Assembly (NCBI RefSeq): GCF_002091635.1
Contig: NZ_BDAC01000031.1
Span: 1-52,040, forward strand
DNA from: Pseudomonas indica NBRC 103045
GTDB lineage: Bacteria > Pseudomonadota > Gammaproteobacteria > Pseudomonadales > Pseudomonadaceae
Reading direction: 5' to 3'
Length of the DNA: 52,040 nt
Under the pieces are notes generated by a model, which saw only the letters and a program-made list of their open reading frames with translations, had not been told where the DNA came from and searched no databases. The stretch's first letter is position 1. The number at the start of each line of letters is the position of its first letter. Shown piece by piece: positions 24,631-33,064 of the stretch. Position numbers and translations under genes: made by a program.

Positions 24631-26046
24631 TCATAAACCTGCATGGGCGGCGATGGCGGCGGCGATAGCCAGGGCCAGCTCGCCCGGCCTGCGCTTGATC
24701 GAGTAATTCAGCAGCTCCGGGTGTTCGTCGACGAAGCTGGTGTTGAACTGGCCGCTGCGGAAGTCCGGGTTGGAGAGGATTTGCTGGTAGTAGGTGGTGG
24801 TGGTTTTCACGCCCTGCACGCGCATGTCGTCCAGCGCCCGCGAGCCACGCGCCAGGGCCTCTTCCCAGGTCAGCGCCCAGACGACCAGCTTCAGGCACAT
24901 GGAGTCGTAGTACGGCGGAATGGTGTAGCCGGTGTAGATCGCCGTGTCGGTGCGCACGCCGGGGCCGCCGGGCGCGTAGTAGCGGGTGATCTTGCCGAAG
25001 CTGGGCAGGAAGTTGTTGCGCGGGTCTTCGGCGTTGATGCGGAACTGCAACGCGTAGCCACGGTACTGGATGTCTTCCTGTTTCACCGACAACGGCAGGC
25101 CGGAGGCGATGCGGATCTGCTCGCGGACGATGTCGATCCCGGTGATTTCCTCGGTGATGGTGTGCTCCACCTGGACCCGGGTGTTCATTTCCATGAAATA
25201 CACCTCACCCTCGGCGAGGAGGAATTCCACAGTGCCGGCGTTCTCGTAGCCGACCGCCTTGGCCGCGCGTACCGCCAGGTCGCCGATATAGGCGCGCTGC
25301 TCGGGAGTGAGCTGTGGGCTGGGGGCGATCTCGATGAGCTTCTGGTTGCGCCGCTGGATCGAGCAGTCGCGCTCGAACAGGTGCACGGTGTTGCCGAAGC
25401 TGTCGGCCAGCACCTGGGCTTCGATGTGCTTCGGGTTGACGATGCACTTTTCGAGGAAGACTTCCGCCGAGCCGAAGGCCTTGGTCGCCTCGGAGATCAC
25501 CCGTGGATAGGCCTGCTCCAGCTCCTCGCGGGAGTTGCAGCGGCGGATGCCCCGGCCGCCACCGCCGGAGGTGGCCTTGAGCATCACCGGGTAACCGATG
25601 CGCTCGGCCTCGCGCAGCGCCTCTTCGAGGTCGGCCACGTTGCCCTCGGTGCCGGGCGTCACCGGCACGCCGGCGGCGATCATGCTGCGCCGCGCCTCGG
25701 TTTTGTCGCCCATGCGGCGGATCACCTCGGCCGACGGCCCGATGAACTTGATCCCGCGCTGGGCGCAGATTTCCGCCAGCTCGGCGTTTTCGGAGAGGAA
25801 GCCGTAACCGGGATGCAGCGCATCGCAGCCGGTTTCCACCGCCAGGTTGACCAGCTTGCGCGGGTTCAGATAACCCGCCAGCGGGTCGTCGCCGATGCTG
25901 TGCGCCTCGTCGGCACGCTTGACGTGCAGCGCATGGCGGTCGGCTTCGGAGTAGATGGCCACCGAGCGGATGCCCATCTCGGCGCAGGCGCGCACGATGC
26001 GGACGGCAATCTCGCCGCGGTTGGCGATCAGGATTTTCTTGATCAC
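24631..26046 (-). CDS. pycA: Pyruvate carboxylase subunit A (biotin carboxylase)
   Basis: 471-residue ATP-grasp biotin carboxylase. Features: IKKILIANRGEIAVRIVRAC start, ATP-binding SGGGGRGIRRC at about residue 163, and FMEMNTRVQVEHTITEEITG with catalytic residues. It charges biotin on PycB with carboxylate from HCO3-. The pycB start lies 43 nt downstream, so a two-gene operon is clear. Divergent from pycR with a palindrome between. Confidence 0.95.
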   Translation of the reverse strand: MIKKILIANRGEIAVRIVRACAEMGIRSVAIYSEADRHALHVKRADEAHSIGDDPLAGYLNPRKLVNLAVETGCDALHPGYGFLSENAELAEICAQRGIKFIGPSAEVIRRMGDKTEARRSMIAAGVPVTPGTEGNVADLEEALREAERIGYPVMLKATSGGGGRGIRRCNSREELEQAYPRVISEATKAFGSAEVFLEKCIVNPKHIEAQVLADSFGNTVHLFERDCSIQRRNQKLIEIAPSPQLTPEQRAYIGDLAVRAAKAVGYENAGTVEFLLAEGEVYFMEMNTRVQVEHTITEEITGIDIVREQIRIASGLPLSVKQEDIQYRGYALQFRINAEDPRNNFLPSFGKITRYYAPGGPGVRTDTAIYTGYTIPPYYDSMCLKLVVWALTWEEALARGSRALDDMRVQGVKTTTTYYQQILSNPDFRSGQFNTSFVDEHPELLNYSIKRRPGELALAIAAAIAAHAGL

Positions 26047-26187
26047 GTCAGGTTTCCCTCGACCGAGTGAACAGGCGAACGACTGCGAAAGACTTCACGA
26101 TTTACCGGTGAGCGCTTCCGAAGCCGGTCGACGCGTGACCGAAGCATGGCTTGCGGTCGCTTATTTACCCTAGGCGTTCACAGCGAT

Positions 26188-26214
26188 TAACCCAAATCAA
26201 TATTTATTGGGTTA
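26188..26214. promoter_or_regulatory. Palindrome between pycA and pycR
   Basis: Inverted repeat taaccca (26188-26194) / tgggtta (26208-26214) separated by 13 AT-rich bases, in the 225-bp divergent promoter region. A T-N11-A type site embedded in an imperfect palindrome is usual for LysR regulators, so this is a likely PycR operator. Confidence 0.5.
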
Positions 26215-26286
26215 CTTATTAGCCATGACTTATAGTTGACCGATCGGTTGCTTGGGTGAGATCGGTTCGAGATGCGTAAGTCCTTG

Positions 26287-27234
26287 ATGCGCCTGACATT
26301 GCGCCAACTACAGGTGTTCCGCTCGGTGTGCGACAGTCGGTCCTACAGCCGTGCCGCCGAGGAGATGGCGCTGACCCAACCGGCGGTCAGCCTGCAAATT
26401 CGTCAGTTGGAGGAGCTGGTCGGGCAGCCCTTGTTCGAATACGTCGGCAAGAAGCTCTATCTCACGGAAGCGGCGGAAGCACTGAAACGCGCCAGCACGG
26501 ACATCTTCCAGCGCCTGGAAAGCCTCGACATGCAGCTCTCCGACCTGCAAGGCTCCTTGCAGGGCCAGCTCAACCTGGCGGTGGAATCCAGCGCCAAGTA
26601 CTTCGTGCCGCACCTGTTCGCCGCCTTCAAGCGCCAGCAACCGGACGTCAGCCTGCACCTCACGGTGGTCAACCGCAGCCAGGTGATCAAACGCCTCTCC
26701 GACAACCGCGACGACTTGGTGATCATGTCCCTGGTACCGCAGGACATGGCGCTGGAATTTCTGCCCTTCCTGAACAACCCCATCATCGCCGTGGCCCCAC
26801 CCGGCCACCCGCTGTACCGCGCCGCCAAGCTGACGCTGCAGGACCTGGAGCCCTACCCGCTGCTGGTTCGCGAGCCCGGCTCGGGCACCCGCAAGGCCTG
26901 CGAGGAATATTTCCAGCAGAAGCGCGCGCACTTCGCGCAGATACTTGAAGTGACGTCGCTGGATGCGCAGAAGGAATGCGTGGTCGCCGGCCTCGGCCTG
27001 GCCTTGCTGCCACGCCATGCGGTGAGCCTGGAGCTGGCCACCGGCCTGCTCCGCGAGCTGCCGGTGGAAGAGCTGCCGCTGTTCCGCAGCTGGTGCGCGG
27101 TGCATGCCCGCGGCAAGCGGCTGACGCCGGTGGCGCAAGCGTTCCTCGCGTTCATCCGCGAGGAACGCGCGCAGATCAGTGCGCTGGCCGAGCGTTTCGC
27201 CGGGACACTGCCTGCGACGACAGCAGGTAGTTGA
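26287..27234 (+). CDS. pycR: LysR family regulator PycR
   Basis: 315 residues from the preferred start at 26287 (MRLTLRQLQVFRSVCDSRSY), or 320 from ATG 26272. The helix-turn-helix is RAAEEMALTQPAVSLQIRQLEELVG. The sequence is of the CbbR/CynR-like branch, with the effector domain containing VAPPGHPLYRAAKL and REPGSGTRKACEEYF. The gene at this place in P. aeruginosa is known as pycR and lies beside pycAB. CbbR-type regulators often answer to carbon status; the ligand here is unknown. Confidence 0.85.
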   Translation: MRLTLRQLQVFRSVCDSRSYSRAAEEMALTQPAVSLQIRQLEELVGQPLFEYVGKKLYLTEAAEALKRASTDIFQRLESLDMQLSDLQGSLQGQLNLAVESSAKYFVPHLFAAFKRQQPDVSLHLTVVNRSQVIKRLSDNRDDLVIMSLVPQDMALEFLPFLNNPIIAVAPPGHPLYRAAKLTLQDLEPYPLLVREPGSGTRKACEEYFQQKRAHFAQILEVTSLDAQKECVVAGLGLALLPRHAVSLELATGLLRELPVEELPLFRSWCAVHARGKRLTPVAQAFLAFIREERAQISALAERFAGTLPATTAGS

Positions 27235-27400
27235 CCGCGATCAGCTCCGGATAGTCCGACAGCTCCTGCTGCAACTGCCGCTGCTCGGCGTAGGTCTCGA
27301 TGGCGCGGCGGAAGCGCATGCGGCGCTGGTCGGCCAGCTTGCGGCGGGCCTTGGAATCCAGGCCGTGGTCGTCTTGATGCGTATCGTGATGCCGGGACAT
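27176..27400 (-). CDS. PA3496-type small protein (putative envelope integrity)
   Basis: 74-residue basic protein. The pattern K-x-x-D-Q-R-R-M-R-F-R-R-A-I-E-T-Y-A-E-Q-R-Q-L followed by a YPELI segment matches, from memory, the small PA3496 family of pseudomonads. GGGAG precedes the ATG by 8 nt. Its 3' end overlaps the 3' end of pycR on the other strand by 59 nt, which is unusual but allowed for convergent genes. Function not established. Confidence 0.6.
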   Translation of the reverse strand: MSRHHDTHQDDHGLDSKARRKLADQRRMRFRRAIETYAEQRQLQQELSDYPELIAVNYLLSSQAVSRRNARPAH

Positions 27401-27495
27401 AGCGCGTCTCCCTTGAGGTGAGGTGCGGTAGCCGCAGCTTCCTCCGGGGTGGTTACGCGTTGACGGCAGAGCGATGACGCTTCAATGAACGTCGA

Positions 27496-28362
27496 TCAGT
27501 CCTCGGCGACCTTCACCGTCTTCGGCGACAAGCGCAGGCTGCGCAGACTGCGCTTGACACTCTTGAGGTGGTTGACCAGGGTCGGGCCGCGTGCCATGGC
27601 CACGCCCATCGCTAGCACGTCGATCACCACCAGGTGGGCGATCCGCGAGGTCAGCGGGGTGTAGATTTCGGTATCTTCCTGCACGTCGATGGCCAGGTTG
27701 ACCGTGGCCAGCTCGGCCAGCGGCGTCTGGCTCGGGCACAGGGTGATCAGGTTGGCGCCCGCTTCACGCACGAGGTTGGCGGTGATCAGCAGGTCCTTGG
27801 AACGGCCCGACTGGGAAATGCAGATCGCCACGTCGGTGGGCTTGAGCGTCACCGCCGACATCGCCTGCATGTGCGGGTCGGAATAGGCCGCCGCCGTCAG
27901 CAGCAGGCGGAAGAACTTGTGCTGGGCATCCGCCGCCACCGCGCCGGACGCGCCGAAGCCATAGAACTCCACCCGCTGGGCCTGGGCGCAGGCGGCGATG
28001 GCCTTCTGCAGGGCCTCCGGGTCGAGGCGCTCACGGACTTCCATCAGGGTGTGCAGGGTGGTGTCGAAGATTTTCAGGCTGAAGTCCGCCACCGAGTCGT
28101 CCTCGTGGATGGCGAACTGGCCGAAGCTGGCGCCGGCCGCCAGGCTCTGCGCCAGTTTCAGCTTGAGGTCCTGGAAGCCGCTGCAACCGATGGCGCGGCA
28201 GAAACGGACGATGGTCGGCTCGCTGATGCCGACGTCATGGGCCAGATCGGCCATGGAGCTGTGCATCACCGCAGCCGGGTCGAGCAGCACGTGATCGGCC
28301 ACCTTGAGTTCCGACTTGCGTAGCAGGTGGCGCGATTGAGCGATGTGTTGCAACAGATTCAC
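27496..28362 (-). CDS. HexR-like RpiR family regulator
   Basis: 288-residue RpiR-type protein: N-terminal helix-turn-helix (residues 1-75, with MADLAHDVGISEPTIVRFCRAIGC) and a C-terminal SIS sugar-phosphate-binding domain (about 110-260, FYGFGASGAVAADAQHKFFR and ISQSGRSKDLL). HexR represses glucose catabolism genes and is released by KDPG. It is divergent from a zwf-like gene with a HexR-type box before that gene. Because pseudomonads have a main hexR beside the Entner-Doudoroff genes, this may be a second, paralogous copy. Confidence 0.85.
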   Translation of the reverse strand: MNLLQHIAQSRHLLRKSELKVADHVLLDPAAVMHSSMADLAHDVGISEPTIVRFCRAIGCSGFQDLKLKLAQSLAAGASFGQFAIHEDDSVADFSLKIFDTTLHTLMEVRERLDPEALQKAIAACAQAQRVEFYGFGASGAVAADAQHKFFRLLLTAAAYSDPHMQAMSAVTLKPTDVAICISQSGRSKDLLITANLVREAGANLITLCPSQTPLAELATVNLAIDVQEDTEIYTPLTSRIAHLVVIDVLAMGVAMARGPTLVNHLKSVKRSLRSLRLSPKTVKVAED

Positions 28363-28507
28363 TGGAAAGGACTCGGGTTATGATCGTCAGGTCGGGACGA
28401 GACGCCATTCGAAAATGTCCGCGCCAGGCGGGCGCAGCAGTTTGGAATGGGTTCTCGCACTCATGGCAGGCTGCTGAAAACGCGTTTCAACGGCCTGGTA
28501 GTGCGCT

Positions 28508-28522
28508 TGTAGTTATACTACA
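28508..28522 (+). promoter_or_regulatory. HexR-type operator before the zwf-like gene
   Basis: TGTAGTTATACTACA is a perfect 5-bp inverted repeat with a 5-base centre and agrees with the gammaproteobacterial HexR consensus TGTARTNNNAYTACA as I recall it. It lies 43 nt before the zwf-like start and about 150 nt before the hexR-like gene. Confidence 0.75.
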
Positions 28523-28565
28523 TGGCTCGCTTCCGCGCCCAGGTAATGTGTCTCGGAGAACGCAA

Positions 28566-30008
28566 TTGACCAAGCCCTGCGACATGCTGGTATTCGGCGG
28601 CACCGGTGATCTGGCCCTGCACAAACTGCTGCCGGCGCTCTACCACCTGCACCGTGAAGGCCGCCTGCCGGCCGACATGCGCATCCTCGCCCTGGCCCGG
28701 CGTAACCTCGGGGCGGACGCCTACCGCGCCCTCGCCGAGCGCCATTGCCGGGCCCAGGTGGCACGCGTCGACTTCGACCCGCAGACCTGGCAAGGCTTCG
28801 CCGAACGCCTCGACTACCTGGCCATGGACGCCAGCCAGAGCGCCGACTACGGCCGGCTGGCCAAGCACCTCGGCAGCCGCTGCCAGCGCGGACGCATCTA
28901 CTACCTGGCCACCGCGCCCGACCTGTTCGAAGACATCGCCGCCTACCTGAAAACCGCCGGCCTCGCCGGTGACGACACGCGCATCGTGCTGGAAAAGCCG
29001 ATCGGCCACTCGCTGGAATCGGCCCAGGCGATCAACGCCTCCATCGGCGCGGTGTTCGACGAATCCCGCGTGTTCCGCATCGATCACTACCTGGGCAAGG
29101 AAACCGTGCAGAACCTCATGGCGCTGCGCTTCGCCAATGCCCTGTTCGAGCCGATCTGGCGCGCCGGACACATCGACCACGTGCAGATCAGCGTCTGCGA
29201 AACCCTCGGCGTGGAAAACCGCGGCAGCTACTACGACCGCGCCGGCGCCATGCGCGACATGATCCAGAACCATCTGCTGCAACTGCTCTGCCTGGTGGCG
29301 ATGGAGGCCCCGGTGCGTTTCGACGCGGAGTCGGTGCGCAACGAGAAGGTGAAAATCCTCGAGGCGCTCAAGCCCATCACCGGGCTCGACGTAAAGGACA
29401 AGACCGTGCGTGGCCAGTACAGCGCCGGCAAAGTCGGCGGGCATGACGTGCCGGCGTACTATTTCGAGAAAAGCGTCGACAACGACAGCGATACGGAGAC
29501 CTTCGTCGCCGTTCAGGTGGAAATCGACAACTGGCGCTGGAGCGGCGTGCCGTTCTTCCTGCGCACCGGAAAACGCCTGGATCGCAAGCGCTCGGAGATC
29601 GTCATCCAGTTCAAGCCGGTGCCGCACCTGCTGTTCAACGGCTGCGAGGCCAACCGTCTGCTGATCCGCCTGCAACCGGAAGAGCGCATCAGCCTGCAAC
29701 TGATGGCCAAGGTCCCCGGCAAGGGCATGCGCCTAGACCCGGTGGAACTGGACCTCGACCTCGCCCATGCCTTCCGCCAGAAACGCCGCTGGGACGCCTA
29801 CGAGCGCCTGCTGCTGGACGTGATCGAAGCCGATTCGACGCTGTTCATGCGTCGTGACGAGGTGGAAGCGGCCTGGCGCTGGGTCGATCCGATCATCGAG
29901 GGCTGGCACCGGCACTACCAGAAACCCCGCCCCTACCCGGCTGGCTCGACCGGCCCGGAACTGGCCCACAGCCTGTTGGAATTGCAGGGCAGAGCCTGGC
30001 ACGAGTGA
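28566..30008 (+). CDS. zwf: Glucose-6-phosphate 1-dehydrogenase (zwf paralogue)
   Basis: 480 residues; oxidises glucose 6-phosphate to 6-phosphogluconolactone with NAD(P). The Rossmann motif is LVFGGTGDLALHKLLPALY near the start and the active site RIDHYLGKETVQNLMALRF (Asp-His) lies around residue 175; LEKPIGHSLESAQ is also typical. The start is taken as TTG 28566, because a GGAGA precedes it and the protein then begins LTKPCDMLVFGG as in the family; a longer frame to 28380 would include the operator region. GTG 28548 is an alternative. Divergent from the HexR-like gene. Confidence 0.9.
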   Translation: MTKPCDMLVFGGTGDLALHKLLPALYHLHREGRLPADMRILALARRNLGADAYRALAERHCRAQVARVDFDPQTWQGFAERLDYLAMDASQSADYGRLAKHLGSRCQRGRIYYLATAPDLFEDIAAYLKTAGLAGDDTRIVLEKPIGHSLESAQAINASIGAVFDESRVFRIDHYLGKETVQNLMALRFANALFEPIWRAGHIDHVQISVCETLGVENRGSYYDRAGAMRDMIQNHLLQLLCLVAMEAPVRFDAESVRNEKVKILEALKPITGLDVKDKTVRGQYSAGKVGGHDVPAYYFEKSVDNDSDTETFVAVQVEIDNWRWSGVPFFLRTGKRLDRKRSEIVIQFKPVPHLLFNGCEANRLLIRLQPEERISLQLMAKVPGKGMRLDPVELDLDLAHAFRQKRRWDAYERLLLDVIEADSTLFMRRDEVEAAWRWVDPIIEGWHRHYQKPRPYPAGSTGPELAHSLLELQGRAWHE

Positions 30009-30098
30009 CGCCGTCAGCTGCGCAACTTTCTGCCAGCATCCTGTGGATAACCTTGTGGATGAACGCTGGTAGCCGTTGCGCTGCCTGACCTTCCGCCC

Positions 30099-30148
30099 AC
30101 TGCGCAAAAACTTGCGCAGTGGTGCGCAACTTCTTGCGCACTTTTTTG
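30099..30148 (+). terminator. Tandem terminator hairpins after zwf
   Basis: Two near-identical hairpins follow each other: actgcgcaa-aaac-ttgcgcagt (30099-30120) and gtgcgcaa-cttc-ttgcgcac (30122-30141), the second followed by six T. They isolate the zwf-like gene from the secretion module. Confidence 0.85.
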
Positions 30149-30226
30149 TGATCGCCTTCGCATCGGGGCTTTTCGGCGCTCTTATCGTTCTGCTATCCCT
30201 TTGAATTACTTGGTCTTTTCTCTTCC

Positions 30227-30242
30227 TGGCACGTCCCTCGCT
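30227..30242 (+). promoter_or_regulatory. Sigma-54 (RpoN) type promoter before hcp
   Basis: TGGCACGTCCCTCGCT has the invariant GG and GC separated by 10 bases and differs from the TGGCACG-N4-TTGCW consensus at one position. It is 57 nt before the hcp start. RpoN control of hcp/vgrG units is known in Pseudomonas. Confidence 0.75.
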
Positions 30243-30298
30243 ATGTCCCCGGCTCCCGGACCACTTCCGGTCCATGACCCAAGGCAAGGAGAGCTCTC

Positions 30299-30817
30299 AT
30301 GCCAACACCCGCGTACCTGTCCCTCGAAGGCACCAAACAAGGTCTGATCACCGCTGGCACCTTCACCGAGGACTCGGTCGGCAACATCTTCCAGGAAGGT
30401 CATGAAGACCAGATCCTGGTCCAGGCTTACAACCACCAGGTCATCATTCCCCGCGACCCGCAGTCCGGCCAGCCCACCGGCCAGCGCGTGCACAAACCGC
30501 TGATGATCACCAAGGTCTTCGACAAGTCCTCCCCGCTGATCTTCAACGCCCTGACCTCCGGCGAGCGTCTGAACAAGTGCCGTCTGGAGTGGTACCGCAC
30601 CTCCTCCACCGGTACCCAGGAGCACTACTTCACCATCGAACTGGAAGACGCCGTGATCGTCGACGTGCAGTCGCGCATGCCGAACTGCCAGGACCCGAAC
30701 ATGGCCCACTTCACGCACCTGGAAGACGTCTACTTCACCTACCGCAAGATCGTCTGGACCCACGAGGTCTCCGGCACCTCCGGCTCCGACGACTGGCGTG
30801 CGCCGATCTCCGCCTAA
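30299..30817 (+). CDS. hcp: Type VI secretion tube protein Hcp
   Basis: 172-residue Hcp: MPTPAYLSLEGTKQGLITAG, AYNHQVIIPRDPQSGQPTGQ, HKPLMITKVFDKSSPLI and the C-terminal RKIVWTHEVSGTSGSDDW are family hallmarks. Hcp hexamers stack into the inner tube and can carry effectors. AAGGAGA is 7 nt before the ATG and an RpoN-type promoter lies upstream. No structural T6SS genes are in the window, so this is an outlying hcp-vgrG island. A strong hairpin follows before vgrG. Confidence 0.95.
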   Translation: MPTPAYLSLEGTKQGLITAGTFTEDSVGNIFQEGHEDQILVQAYNHQVIIPRDPQSGQPTGQRVHKPLMITKVFDKSSPLIFNALTSGERLNKCRLEWYRTSSTGTQEHYFTIELEDAVIVDVQSRMPNCQDPNMAHFTHLEDVYFTYRKIVWTHEVSGTSGSDDWRAPISA

Positions 30818-30837
30818 GGGATCGCCCGCAGCAACCC

Positions 30838-30866
30838 ACATCGGCCAGGACTGTCCTGGCCGATGT
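30838..30866 (+). terminator. Hairpin between hcp and vgrG
   Basis: Perfect 13-bp stem acatcggccagga / tcctggccgatgt with a 3-nt loop, then cttt. The T-run is weak, so partial termination or mRNA stabilisation is more likely than full stop. Confidence 0.65.
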
Positions 30867-30901
30867 CTTTCCGGTGGAAATGGATCTCAAGGACAGCGGA
30901 C

Positions 30902-33064
30902 ATGTTCAACCCGGCCAACGAAACCCACTTCAGCCTCGCCATCGACGGCGTCCAGCATGACCTGCAGGTCCTCGAATTCCGGGGCCGCGAAGCCCTCAAC
31001 CGGCCCTACCGCTTCGACCTCGAACTGGTCAGCGAAAAGCCCGACCTGGACCTGGAAAGCCTGCTGCACAAGCCTGCCTTCCTCGCCTTCGCCCCGGATG
31101 GCAGTGGCGTCCACGGCCTGATCCACCGTATCGCCCAGGGCGAGTCCGGCAAGCGCCTGACCCGCTATCGCCTGAGCCTGGTGCCACAGCTGACCTACCT
31201 GGCCCACCGCACCAACCAGCGTATTTTCCAGCACCTCACCGTGCCGCAGATCATCGCCCAGGTCCTCGAGGACCACGGCATCCTGGCCAACGCCTACCGC
31301 TTCCAGCTCGGCCCCACCGTCTACCCCGAGCGCGACTACTGCGTGCAGTACGACGAGACCGACCTGCACTTCGTCCAGCGCCTCTGCGAAGAGGAAGGCC
31401 TGTCCTACCACTTCCAGCACAGCCCGGGCGGCCACCTGCTGGTGTTCGGCGACGACCAGACCGTCTTCCCCAAGCTCGCCCCGGTGGCCTACCAACAGGA
31501 CAGCGGCCTGGTCGCCGACGTGCCGGTGATCAAGCGCTTCGGCGTGCGCATGGAAACCCGCCCCAGCCGCGTCACCCGCCGCGACTACGATTTCGAACAA
31601 CCGCGTCTGCAGCTGGAAGCCGCCTCCAAGGGCGAGGCCAAGCCGGACCTGGAAGACTACGATTACCCCGGCCGTTTCACCGACCGTACCCGCGGCAAGC
31701 ACCTGGCCAAGCGCGCCCTCGAACGCCACCGCGCCGACTACCAGCTCGCCGAGGGCCACAGCGACCAGCCCAGCCTGGTCACCGGCCACTTCCTTGCGTT
31801 GACCGACCACCCCCGGGCCAACTGGAACGACCTCTGGCTGCTCACCGCCCTCACCCATTGGGGCAAACAACCGCAGGTGCTGGAAGAGAGCATCACTGCC
31901 TCGAACCCACTCGGTTCGACTCCCTCGCCCCTCTGGGGAGACGACTGCATGGATGCAGGAGGTAGAGCGACGCAGGATGCCAAAGCCGAGGGTTGGGGTG
32001 AGGGGGCGGACTCCAGCCCGAACACCGATCCCAACTTCACCCAAGGCTACCGCAACCACTTCACCGCCACCCCCTGGGACGTCTTCTACCGTCCGCAACT
32101 GGATCATCCCAAGCCGCGCATCCTCGGCAGCCAGACCGCCGTCGTCACCGGCCCGGCCGGCGAGGAGATTCACTGCGATCAATACGGCCGCGTGAAAGTC
32201 CAGTTCCACTGGGACCGCCACGGCCAGACCGACGAGCACACCAGTTGCTGGCTGCGCGTCTCCTCCAGTTGGGCCGGCGACCGCTACGGCGGCGTCGCCA
32301 TCCCGCGCATCGGCATGGAAGTGCTGGTCACCTTCCTCGAAGCCGATCCGGACCAGCCCTTGATCACCGGCTGCCTGTTCCACAAGGAGCACGAGGTCCC
32401 CTACGACCTGCCGGCGAACAAAACCCGCAGCGTCTTCAAGACCCTCAGCACGCCGGGCGGCGGGGGCTACAACGAGCTGCGCATCGAGGACAAGAAGGGC
32501 CAGGAGCAAATCTTCATCCACGCCCAGAAGGACTGGGACGAGAACATCGAGCACGACCAGACCATCCGCGTCGGCCACGAGCGTCACGACACGGTGGAGG
32601 CCAACGCCTACAGCGAATTCAAGGCCGAGGAACACCGCATCACCCACCTCGACCGCAAGACCGAACTCAAGGCCAACGATCACCTCACGATCGGGCAGAA
32701 CCAGCACATCAAGATCGGCACCGGCCAATTCCTCAAAGCCGGCCAGGAAATCCACCTGTCCAGCGGCGTCAAGGTGGTCCTGGAGGCTGGCTCGGAGCTG
32801 ACCCTCAAGGGCGGCGGCAGTTGGCTCAAGCTCGACGGCAGCGGCGTCACCCTCACCGGCCCGACCATCAAGATGAACTCCGGCGGCAGCCCGGGCAAAG
32901 GCTCCGGTGCCAGCCCCGCCCTGCCCGGCCAATCGAAAGCCGCGGACAACGACAAAGCGGGCTACGTCCTGACGCTCCCGCAGATCCAGACCCTCAAACG
33001 CAACGCCCCCTTCTGCGAGGAGTGCGTGAAGTGCAAGGACGGCGCCTGTGTCTACACCTTCTGA
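30902..33064 (+). CDS. vgrG: Type VI secretion spike protein VgrG with an inserted repeat-coded segment
   Basis: 720 residues (start at 30902, MFNPANETHFSLAIDG, after aaggacagc). The gp27-like part contains the YPERDYCVQYDETDLHFVQR segment; the gp5-like OB domain has SQTAVVTGPAGEEIHCDQYG and VKVQFHWDRHG, followed by YGGVAIPRIGMEVLVTFLEADPDQPLITGC and a beta-helix with ITHLDRKTELKANDHLTIGQ. The C-terminus has a short Cys-rich tail. Between EES and FTQGYRNHF, residues about 336-372, an extra G/D-rich stretch is encoded by a copy of an intergenic repeat, in frame. The next gene overlaps the 3' end by 17 nt. Confidence 0.95.
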   Translation: MFNPANETHFSLAIDGVQHDLQVLEFRGREALNRPYRFDLELVSEKPDLDLESLLHKPAFLAFAPDGSGVHGLIHRIAQGESGKRLTRYRLSLVPQLTYLAHRTNQRIFQHLTVPQIIAQVLEDHGILANAYRFQLGPTVYPERDYCVQYDETDLHFVQRLCEEEGLSYHFQHSPGGHLLVFGDDQTVFPKLAPVAYQQDSGLVADVPVIKRFGVRMETRPSRVTRRDYDFEQPRLQLEAASKGEAKPDLEDYDYPGRFTDRTRGKHLAKRALERHRADYQLAEGHSDQPSLVTGHFLALTDHPRANWNDLWLLTALTHWGKQPQVLEESITASNPLGSTPSPLWGDDCMDAGGRATQDAKAEGWGEGADSSPNTDPNFTQGYRNHFTATPWDVFYRPQLDHPKPRILGSQTAVVTGPAGEEIHCDQYGRVKVQFHWDRHGQTDEHTSCWLRVSSSWAGDRYGGVAIPRIGMEVLVTFLEADPDQPLITGCLFHKEHEVPYDLPANKTRSVFKTLSTPGGGGYNELRIEDKKGQEQIFIHAQKDWDENIEHDQTIRVGHERHDTVEANAYSEFKAEEHRITHLDRKTELKANDHLTIGQNQHIKIGTGQFLKAGQEIHLSSGVKVVLEAGSELTLKGGGSWLKLDGSGVTLTGPTIKMNSGGSPGKGSGASPALPGQSKAADNDKAGYVLTLPQIQTLKRNAPFCEECVKCKDGACVYTF
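31918..32012 (+). repeat. Repeat element embedded in frame in vgrG
   Basis: The core at 31936-31969 (ggagacgactgca then ggatgcaggaggtag) matches the minus strand of the intergenic repeat at 6724-6757 with two substitutions; flanking ccctcgccc and gtgaggggg runs resemble the arms there. It codes for a low-complexity linker (PSPLWGDDCMDAGGRATQ and on). Confidence 0.7.
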
